Shown piece after piece: positions 1-5,101 of a DNA stretch of 6,507 bases; the first letter of the stretch is position 1; every line of letters starts with the position of its first letter. Where the stretch lies: the NCBI GenBank assembly GCA_947623755.1, contig CANQHB010000053.1, positions 1 through 6,507 on the forward strand, in the 5' to 3' direction. Source of the stretch: an uncultured Bacilli bacterium. Lineage in GTDB: Bacteria; Bacillota_I; Bacilli_A; RF39; UBA660. Made by a program: the position numbers and the translations under genes. The notes under the pieces were generated by a model that was not told the DNA's origin, searched no databases, and saw nothing but the letters and a program-made list of their open reading frames with translations.

Positions 1-488
1 CCATCCATATCCGCGGTATAAACAAAAAAGTAATTATCTTGTAATTTTTTAATGGCATTATTAATATTACTTACTAGCACTATTTTAACATTATTTATTG
101 CTCCAGCACTCACCTTTACCACTGTATCTGTAACGCGAATGCTTCTATCTTTAGGAATAACTATACTTTTAATGCCGGCACATTCACAAGTTCTAATAAT
201 TGCTCCCAAATTATGCGGGTCTTCTAAATGGTCTAAAACTACCACAAAATCTTCCTCTAATACTTCGTCTAAATCATGGTATTCATAATCATCAATATCT
301 AAAACTATTCCCTGATGATTTTCTTTAACCATTTTATCCAACCTAAAACCAGGCACAAATTCATATTTAATTTTATTATTTTTAAGATAATCTATAATTG
401 TTTGCTCTTTAAAATTTTCTTTTAAATAAACTTTATGTATTTTCTTTATAGGTGTTTCTTTTAATACATTTCTTCCACATACTAACAT
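1..488 (-). CDS. rlmB: RlmB/TrmH-family 2'-O-ribose rRNA methyltransferase, 5' part only
   Basis: Reading leftward from the ATG at 488-486, the frame stays open for 162 codons to the window edge, so the C-terminal part is missing. Residues 1-70 fit the small N-terminal substrate-binding domain (opening with CGRNVLKE, then HQGIVLDI at 58-65). Residues 80-162 enter the SPOUT (SpoU) methyltransferase domain. SpoU motif 1 is clear: LDHLEDPHNLGAIIR at 85-99, with Asn93, Gly95 and the catalytic-type Arg99, followed by CAGIKSIVIP. Motifs 2 and 3, which bind S-adenosylmethionine in the trefoil knot, lie outside the window. RlmB methylates the 2'-O of G2251 in 23S rRNA, and the N-terminal domain favours RlmB over other TrmH paralogues, though the exact target is inferred. 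The start has GGTGAT six bases upstream and its own promoter at 507-535, so it is transcribed separately from murD. Confidence 0.88.
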   Translation of the reverse strand, partial: MLVCGRNVLKETPIKKIHKVYLKENFKEQTIIDYLKNNKIKYEFVPGFRLDKMVKENHQGIVLDIDDYEYHDLDEVLEEDFVVVLDHLEDPHNLGAIIRTCECAGIKSIVIPKDRSIRVTDTVVKVSAGAINNVKIVLVSNINNAIKKLQDNYFFVYTADMD

Positions 489-506
489 GTCCCAATCACC
501 ACCGAT

Positions 507-535
507 AGTATAACAAAAAAGTTAACTTTTGTAAA
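507..535 (-). promoter_or_regulatory. SigA-type promoter of the rlmB-like gene
   Basis: On the minus strand TTTACA (535-530) and TATACT (512-507) are separated by exactly 17 bases. The start point expected about 7 bases past the -10 box is near 500, leaving a leader of only about 12 bases that consists of the GGTGAT ribosome site and its spacer. The -35 box begins just beyond the murD terminator, so the two transcription units are tightly abutted. Confidence 0.75.
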
Positions 536-541
536 GAACCG

Positions 542-574
542 AAAAAAAATAGAACTTTTATTTCATTCTATTTT
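542..574 (-). terminator. Rho-independent terminator after murD
   Basis: On the minus strand AAAATAGAA (574-566) and TTCTATTTT (554-546) form a 9-bp stem around an 11-base loop. The T run formed by its 3' arm continues to 542. The stem begins five bases after the murD stop. It is nearly all A-T pairs, so strength is uncertain, but position and T tract are right. Confidence 0.65.
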
Positions 575-578
575 CCCT

Positions 579-1898
579 TTAAAATTTATTTACTATATCT
601 TTAAATTCTTGCCCTCGGTCTTCAAATTTAGCATATTGGTCCCAAGAAGCCGAACCAGGACTTAATAACACAATATCATTTTCTTTAACTTGTTTTTTAA
701 TACTTGCTAAAGCTTCCTTCAAAAACTCATATTCTTCATAATCTATCTCATTTTTTTGGGCAAAACTTCCTATTCTTCCTCTAACTTCTCCAATAGCGTA
801 TATTTTCTTAATCCGATTTTTATAAGGTATTAATTCTTCAAATTCTTGATTTCGGTCCATTCCTCCTAAAATCAAATGAATATTACTTGCAAAACTTTTA
901 AGCGCTGTTACGGTCGCCGTCGGATTAGTTGATTTGGAATCATTATAATATTTTACTTTATCACATTCTCTTACAAACTCAATTCTATGCTCTACACCTT
1001 TAAATTCTTTTAAAACTTCTCTAGCATATTTAAAATCAACCTTTAAAATATCCATAAGTACTAACATTGTTAAGATATTTTCATAGTTATGTTCACCCTT
1101 TAAGATTATATCTTTAGTATCTATTACTAACTTATTATTAACATATATCCCATTATCTTTAATATAATTTATTTCATCATTAAAATAATATTTAGAAGAT
1201 TTAATATCTTGTGTTAAAGTATAGGCATCAATACTTTTTTTATTAATAATCGCTATATCTTTATTGGTATGATGATTAAATATTTTCTTTTTTGTCTTTT
1301 GATAAGCCTCATATGAACCATGATAATCCAAATGGGTTGGGCAAATATTTGTAAGAATACTTATATCCGTTTTAAAATCTTTAAAATCAATCAATTGATG
1401 GTCAGATATTTCTAGTAATACGATATCTTTTGGCTCTACTTCTTTTACAATTTGTGATAAAGGAGTTCCAATATTTCCCCCTAATTTAACACTTATTCCC
1501 GCTTTTTTTAATACTTCATAAACTAGAGTTGTCGTAGTAGTTTTTCCATTAGAACCGGTAATTCCAATTATTTTTACTTCTTTTGGTAAATAATGATAGG
1601 CTACTTCCATTTCATTTACAATGGGAATCTTTAAATTTCGGGCTTTTTCTACACAAGGATGGTATGGAAATACCGCCGGATTTTTAATTAAAACGTCAAA
1701 GCTCTCATCCAAAATACTTTCAGGTTCACTTGATTTTATAAATTTAATTCCTAATTTTTCTAATTCGGCTAATTTATCTTTATCCTGCTCTTTTTGGTCT
1801 GTTATTACTATTTCTTTATTATCTTTAACTAAAAGCTTCGCTACTTCATAACCACTTCTAGCCATTCCTAAAATAAATATTTTCTTATTTTCTAACAT
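579..1898 (-). CDS. murD: UDP-N-acetylmuramoyl-L-alanine:D-glutamate ligase (MurD)
   Basis: Cytoplasmic Mur ligase that adds D-Glu to UDP-MurNAc-L-Ala using ATP. With the ATG at 1898 the protein has 439 residues, a normal MurD length. Residues 1-90 are the Rossmann-like UDP-binding domain (IFILGMARSG). The central ATPase domain has the P-loop GITGSNGKTT at 112-121, the Mg-ligand Glu163 in EISDHQL (usually E-S-S-F-Q-L), HLDYH at 189-193, a lysine near 203 at the carbamylated position, and GEHNYEN at 268-274. The C-terminal domain has EHRIE (303-307), DSKSTNPTA (320-328), GGMDR (345-349) and SPGSASWDQY (413-422). A longer frame could begin at a GTG at 1907, but that GTG lies inside the ribosome site AGGTGAT, which sits five bases before the ATG at 1898. 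The ATG is therefore preferred. It is transcribed from its own TATAAT promoter embedded in the terminator of the upstream gene, and it is followed by its own terminator. Confidence 0.95.
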   Translation of the reverse strand: MLENKKIFILGMARSGYEVAKLLVKDNKEIVITDQKEQDKDKLAELEKLGIKFIKSSEPESILDESFDVLIKNPAVFPYHPCVEKARNLKIPIVNEMEVAYHYLPKEVKIIGITGSNGKTTTTTLVYEVLKKAGISVKLGGNIGTPLSQIVKEVEPKDIVLLEISDHQLIDFKDFKTDISILTNICPTHLDYHGSYEAYQKTKKKIFNHHTNKDIAIINKKSIDAYTLTQDIKSSKYYFNDEINYIKDNGIYVNNKLVIDTKDIILKGEHNYENILTMLVLMDILKVDFKYAREVLKEFKGVEHRIEFVRECDKVKYYNDSKSTNPTATVTALKSFASNIHLILGGMDRNQEFEELIPYKNRIKKIYAIGEVRGRIGSFAQKNEIDYEEYEFLKEALASIKKQVKENDIVLLSPGSASWDQYAKFEDRGQEFKDIVNKF

Positions 1899-1915
1899 GT
1901 AAATCACCTAAATTA

Positions 1916-1944
1916 ATTATATTCTAAATAATTAAAAAAAGCAA
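1916..1944 (-). promoter_or_regulatory. murD promoter, -35 box inside the preceding terminator
   Basis: A perfect TATAAT lies at 1921-1916 on the minus strand. Seventeen bases upstream is TTGCTT (1944-1939), which matches the TTG of the -35 consensus and is also the 3' arm of the upstream terminator hairpin. Transcription would start near 1909, giving a leader of about 11 bases that starts at the AGGTGAT ribosome site. The same arrangement recurs at 4068-4096. Confidence 0.65.
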
Positions 1945-1955
1945 TTATCTTGCTT
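1934..1955 (-). terminator. Terminator overlapping the stop codon of the HEMGH protein gene
   Basis: On the minus strand AAGCAA (1955-1950) pairs with TTGCTT (1944-1939) around a five-base loop that contains the TAA stop codon (1947-1945). The 3' arm runs into a T tract that reaches 1934. The 5' arm is thus made of the final codons of the gene. It is almost identical to the terminator at 4086-4108. Confidence 0.7.
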
Positions 1956-4047
1956 GTTTTAATTGTATATCCTGAAAATAATTAGTAAACAACTCGATAA
2001 TTTCTTCTTTCGTATAATGATATTCTAGCGTATCTTCATTAAGTAGGCCATAATATTCTAAAACGTCTTTAAAATATACAACATTATCTACTAAGTTAAT
2101 ATCTATGGCGTCTTGATAGTCCATTTCCATATCAAGCGAAAACAATAATTTATCATATATTGTTCCATCTACCACTTTTTCATATTTAAATAAATAACAT
2201 TGTTTTAAGGGAACCATTCGATTATTCCAACTAATTAAGTAGTTAGGTTCAATATAGACTTTATCATCTTTAATTTTAATATCACTTTCTTTTTCTTGTT
2301 CTCTAATATAATTCTTTAAATAATCTTGATTAGCTACTCGTTCTAAATTTAACTGATAAATATTGCCTAAATCCTGAATGTATTCTCTTAATTTTATTGG
2401 TTCTGACTCTCGCTTATAATTAGTCATTGACTCCCAAATAATATCTTTCCCCTTATAAATTACATAACCAACATTTCCTAATTCATCACTCCTTATGGCA
2501 ATATCTAAACTAGGAATATAGTATTCGCCTAGATATTCTTCATTTACTACTATAAACATTGGCATATAATCATAAGCATTTAAAACGTCCCGATAATAGT
2601 CATAAGTAAAGTTTTCCCAATATTCCGGTGTTCCTATCATTGAAAAATATTTTACACTCGATAATTTAATATTCCGATACATATTATGTGCGGCAATACT
2701 AACTCCTTTTCCGTTAAAGTCTTCTAACTTACCATCCAAAGTTATTGTTTTAACTCCATCATTCGTATTTATTGCCGGATATATTCCATCTTCATCGGTA
2801 ACTAAACTACTAATATTTTGATATTTGCCAATTTTAGCTTCTATTTCTTCCGGCGTTATAATATAGGAATAACCATCTTTTTCTAATATTTCATTATATT
2901 TTCTTAAATACTTATAGAAAATATCTTCATTTTTAGTAAATTGTAATATCTCTAAAAAGCTTACTAAAGGATAATAATAGTCATCTTTATAATCATCAAT
3001 ATTTTTAACACATATTTTAAATAATTCATCTAACAAATATTCTGAATCATCATAATAAATAGGTGTTCCTAAACTAACTTTCGTTCTTTTCATGGCGTCT
3101 ATTGTATTAATAACATAATTTATATCTACGTCACTATATTTATTCTCTAGTTTTTTAATTAAGCCTTCAATTCCCAAACTATTATAGTCTTTAATATCAA
3201 AATTAACACTCGTTAAAAGATAATTTAAGACCACTTTTTCTTCTTGATAACTAAAATCTTTAACATACATATTCGTTACTATTGAATTCATCGCTTCATC
3301 TAAAGAATTTCCTAAATTCGGCCACCGATAATAAACATTACCATTATAATTATAATAAAATAGCTGCATAGCATGCCCCATTTCATGAGCAATAGTATCA
3401 ACACTAGCCCCTCTTCTTATGCATATTTCATTATTTAAAACGTCATAATAGCCATTAACATAACCAACCTTTAATAATTTACTATCTTCTAGCTCTTTTA
3501 CTTTTAAGGTTTTAATATTTTCTTTAAATACTCGAAAATCATAGTCATAACTAGCAACCGTAGAAACTAAACTACTTGCAATATCTTTGTATCCCTGCTC
3601 TAAATCTGATTCTAAAATTGCTTGCAACATTTCTTCTTCGCTTACTTTTTTTATTCCCATAATATTTTCTAAATCTTTTATATTTTCTACTTTTATTAAA
3701 TTTACTTGTGGTGTAATTGTTACCACTACTTCTTCTTGGTTTTTAGTTAATTGCTGTTTTACCACAAAATTAGAAATAACCCCTACACATACAATATCTA
3801 TTGCCAGTAATAATGCTGCGACTCTTGTTTTTTCCTTAAAAAAGTATTCTGGTACTTTATAACTAATAAAATTTTGAGCATTATTATAAATATTATTTAA
3901 CACTAAAAAATCTTCATATTCGGGATAGACATACTCCATTTCATCATTTATTTCTAAAAAAGCTTTTCTTCCTACCTCATCCATAAAAATCATAAAGTTT
4001 TTGTTATTTAACTTAACTTTAAACAATTTTTTATATTTTATTTCCAT
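1945..4047 (-). CDS. Membrane-anchored putative zinc metallopeptidase (HEMGH motif), family not recognised
   Basis: The protein has 700 residues. Residues 1-70 are a charged, probably cytoplasmic domain (FKVKLNNKNFMIFMDE, then a YPEYEDF segment). K71-R75 precede one hydrophobic helix at about 76-96, so the remaining 600 residues should lie outside the cell as a signal-anchor protein. The motif HEMGH at 221-225, in the context DTIAHEMGHAMQ, is the zinc-binding HExxH helix with Glu222 as likely general base. Glu251 in NSLDEAMN, 25 residues after the second His, could be the third ligand as in gluzincins. Residues 300-700 are rich in Tyr, Asp and Glu and match nothing I recognise. The start at 4047 is favoured by GGTGA seven bases upstream. 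An ATG four bases earlier is in another frame and stops after six codons. The promoter at 4068-4096 and the terminator over the stop suggest a single-gene unit. Peptidase activity is inferred from the motif, and the substrate is unknown. Confidence 0.75.
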   Translation of the reverse strand: MEIKYKKLFKVKLNNKNFMIFMDEVGRKAFLEINDEMEYVYPEYEDFLVLNNIYNNAQNFISYKVPEYFFKEKTRVAALLLAIDIVCVGVISNFVVKQQLTKNQEEVVVTITPQVNLIKVENIKDLENIMGIKKVSEEEMLQAILESDLEQGYKDIASSLVSTVASYDYDFRVFKENIKTLKVKELEDSKLLKVGYVNGYYDVLNNEICIRRGASVDTIAHEMGHAMQLFYYNYNGNVYYRWPNLGNSLDEAMNSIVTNMYVKDFSYQEEKVVLNYLLTSVNFDIKDYNSLGIEGLIKKLENKYSDVDINYVINTIDAMKRTKVSLGTPIYYDDSEYLLDELFKICVKNIDDYKDDYYYPLVSFLEILQFTKNEDIFYKYLRKYNEILEKDGYSYIITPEEIEAKIGKYQNISSLVTDEDGIYPAINTNDGVKTITLDGKLEDFNGKGVSIAAHNMYRNIKLSSVKYFSMIGTPEYWENFTYDYYRDVLNAYDYMPMFIVVNEEYLGEYYIPSLDIAIRSDELGNVGYVIYKGKDIIWESMTNYKRESEPIKLREYIQDLGNIYQLNLERVANQDYLKNYIREQEKESDIKIKDDKVYIEPNYLISWNNRMVPLKQCYLFKYEKVVDGTIYDKLLFSLDMEMDYQDAIDINLVDNVVYFKDVLEYYGLLNEDTLEYHYTKEEIIELFTNYFQDIQLKQAR

Positions 4048-4067
4048 CCATGTTTCACCACACCATA

Positions 4068-4096
4068 ATTATAAATCATTGCATTAAAAAAAGCAA
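4068..4096 (-). promoter_or_regulatory. Promoter of the HEMGH protein gene, -35 box inside the preceding terminator
   Basis: TATAAT at 4073-4068 (minus) is preceded by a 17-base spacer and TTGCTT at 4096-4091, which is the 3' arm of the terminator of the lysozyme-like gene. The expected start near 4061 gives a leader of about 13 bases. Spacing from stop codon to -35 and -10 is identical to that of the murD promoter module. Confidence 0.62.
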
Positions 4097-4108
4097 TTAG
4101 CTTGCTTT
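4086..4108 (-). terminator. Terminator overlapping the stop codon of the lysozyme-like gene
   Basis: On the minus strand AAAGCAA (4108-4102) pairs with TTGCTTT (4096-4090), a 7-bp stem whose five-base loop holds the TAA stop (4099-4097). The T tract runs to 4086. The last codons of the gene (Lys-Ala-Ser) encode the 5' arm and the start of the loop. Confidence 0.72.
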
Positions 4109-4669
4109 AATTAAATTAACATAGTAATTAACGTCATTATGCCAATTTGGATTTTCGGCATACTTTCTGTTTATCGCTTCCGGTGTTGTTAATCCTTTAC
4201 TAAAATAATTCTTGGATAGGTTACTTATAAAAGCATTAAGACCTAATTCTAAAGTATCAAACTTCGCATAAGCACCACATCCACGACCCTTCATACCTCC
4301 AACGTTGTTACATTTTCTAACTAAAGTACTACAATTCCATTTACATCCTGTTTCCACTAAAATAATTGAAGAGGCAATAACCGGGTCCACCTTATTTTCT
4401 AAGGCTATACTAGCAATTTTCTTTCCATATCCATCTAAAGTTGAATTTAACACAGTATCTATTTTTAAACCTAATTCCTCTAAGGTAAGACCTTCATATA
4501 CGATTAAATCATCGTAACGGCTTTTAGGTAATTCACTTGAAAATGCTAATTCATTAACTACCGTATTTTCTATTAAAACTGTCTTTTTGTTATTATTTTC
4601 TTTATAAAATGCTAAAACACTACTTAATATTAAAACGACCGAAACCATCTTAATTAAATAATTTTTCAT
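4097..4669 (-). CDS. Exported lysozyme/glucosaminidase-like cell-wall hydrolase
   Basis: The protein has 190 residues. Residues 1-21 are Lys followed by a hydrophobic segment (MVSVVLILSSVLAF), a signal peptide or membrane anchor without an obvious cleavage motif. Residues 30-80 are a linker. Residues 81-190 look like the lysozyme/glucosaminidase fold: VDPVIASSIILVETG at 94-108 with Glu106 as the likely catalytic acid, NNVGGMKG at 121-128, FDTLELGLNAFISNL at 137-151, and a closing part with Tyr155, Gly159 and NPNWHNDV at 173-180. This order is known from peptidoglycan-cleaving enzymes that cut the glycan strand, but the exact bond cannot be told from sequence. Cys109, 113, 120 and 131 surround the active-site region and may form disulphides outside the cell. 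Start at 4669: AGGGGG lies ten bases upstream. It has its own strong promoter at 4706-4734 and ends in a terminator that overlaps its stop. Confidence 0.8.
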   Translation of the reverse strand: MKNYLIKMVSVVLILSSVLAFYKENNNKKTVLIENTVVNELAFSSELPKSRYDDLIVYEGLTLEELGLKIDTVLNSTLDGYGKKIASIALENKVDPVIASSIILVETGCKWNCSTLVRKCNNVGGMKGRGCGAYAKFDTLELGLNAFISNLSKNYFSKGLTTPEAINRKYAENPNWHNDVNYYVNLIKAS

Positions 4670-4686
4670 TCTTCAAAATCCCCCTG

Positions 4687-4698
4687 CTTCTTTCGAAG
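4687..4698 (-). other. Possible 5' stabilising hairpin in the lysozyme-like gene leader
   Basis: The minus strand reads CTTC-GAAA-GAAG (4698-4687), a 4-bp stem closed by a GNRA-type GAAA tetraloop. It begins at about the first transcribed base and ends two bases before the AGGGGG ribosome site. A hairpin at the very 5' end can protect an mRNA from decay. The role here is inferred from position only. Confidence 0.4.
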
Positions 4699-4705
4699 TA
4701 CTATA

Positions 4706-4734
4706 ATTGTAACATATTTTGCCTCATTTGTCAA
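4706..4734 (-). promoter_or_regulatory. Strong SigA promoter of the lysozyme-like gene
   Basis: A perfect TTGACA (4734-4729) is followed after exactly 17 bases by TACAAT (4711-4706) on the minus strand, the best promoter in the window. Transcription should start near 4699, giving a leader of about 30 bases with a short hairpin and the ribosome site. An 11-base tandem repeat lies just upstream of the -35 box. Confidence 0.85.
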
Positions 4735-4739
4735 ATTTT

Positions 4740-4761
4740 AAGCGAACAAAAAGCGAACAAA
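4740..4761. repeat. Two 11-base tandem repeats upstream of the lysozyme-like promoter
   Basis: The plus strand carries AAGCGAACAAA twice without a gap (4740-4750 and 4751-4761). The pair fills the space between the stop codon of the 98-residue gene and the -35 box of the next gene, with the near copy five bases from the -35 box. An 11-base period places both copies on one face of the helix, as for activators that bind direct repeats. No regulator is identified. Confidence 0.6.
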
Positions 4762-4762
4762 A

Positions 4763-5059
4763 CTACCTTCTATCAATATCTATAATCTCATTAATGTTAA
4801 TTTTATCTCCCTTTAAAGTAAGCAAATAAGCCTCTGTTTTTCCCACAATAATATCTTCCACCACGTTATCTTTAGTTTTAATTACTACTTTACTTTTATA
4901 AACATGATGTGGATTAGCAAATACTTCATTAATCTTTTTTAAAACATTAACCGGACTTCCTCCTCTATCTTCTTCATTTTTACCATAATAAATATCTTTA
5001 TTATTTCTTAATTCTTTATTTATGGGACTAACAAATACTTTTGGTAAATTTTTATTCAT
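4763..5059 (-). CDS. 98-residue conserved-looking protein of unknown function
   Basis: I do not recognise a named family. The protein is soluble, with no signal peptide or membrane helix. Residues 1-50 hold a motif-like start (LPKVFVSPINKEL), a charged stretch (KNEEDRGG) and a short amphipathic helix (VNVLKKINEVF). Residues 52-98 read as alternating beta strands: VYKSKVVIKTKDN, DIIVGKTEAYLLTLKG, then KININEIIDIDRR. That pattern, with a glycine-containing turn and a closing I-N-E-I-I-D-I strand, resembles small Sm/SH3-like barrels, but this is only a fold guess. The start at 5059 has AGGGGG six bases upstream. The stop is TAG, the only non-TAA stop here, and no terminator follows before the lysozyme-like promoter, so read-through into that gene is possible. 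It is divergent from the RodA-type gene with a very short gap. Confidence 0.7.
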   Translation of the reverse strand: MNKNLPKVFVSPINKELRNNKDIYYGKNEEDRGGSPVNVLKKINEVFANPHHVYKSKVVIKTKDNVVEDIIVGKTEAYLLTLKGDKININEIIDIDRR

Positions 5060-5079
5060 AAAAATCCCCCTCTTACATT

Positions 5080-5089
5080 ATTTTATGAT
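5080..5089. promoter_or_regulatory. Possible overlapping -10 boxes of the divergent 98-residue and rodA-type genes
   Basis: The gap between the two genes is only 42-60 bases. TAAAAT on the minus strand (5085-5080) and TATGAT on the plus strand (5084-5089) each match five of six -10 positions and overlap by two bases. Neither has a good -35 box at 16-18 bases. If both are used, the two promoters would exclude each other. Confidence 0.35.
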
Positions 5090-5101
5090 ATTAATTCATT
5101 T

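Noticed and set aside
52..288. 78-codon open frame on the plus strand
   Set aside because: It lies opposite the rlmB-like gene, whose SpoU motif is clear. There is no ribosome site, and the translation is low-complexity Ser/Thr/Leu.
1621..1851. 76-codon plus-strand frame inside murD
   Set aside because: Antisense shadow of the MurD N-terminal half, which carries conserved sequence on the minus strand.
1899..1907. GTG at 1907 as the murD start, three residues longer
   Set aside because: The GTG is part of the AGGTGAT ribosome site that serves the ATG at 1898, and MurD proteins start close before the I-L-G-x-G-like segment.
3587..3862. 91-codon plus-strand frame opposite the HEMGH protein
   Set aside because: No ribosome site, composition expected of an antisense frame, and it covers the helix-coding part of a well-supported gene.
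4305..4517. 70-codon plus-strand frame opposite the lysozyme-like gene
   Set aside because: Antisense shadow without a start signal. The conserved motifs are all on the minus strand.
4740..4761. LexA-type SOS box, because of repeated CGAAC
   Set aside because: The Gram-positive SOS box is inverted (CGAAC-N4-GTTCG). Here both copies have the same orientation, and no GTTCG follows at the right distance.
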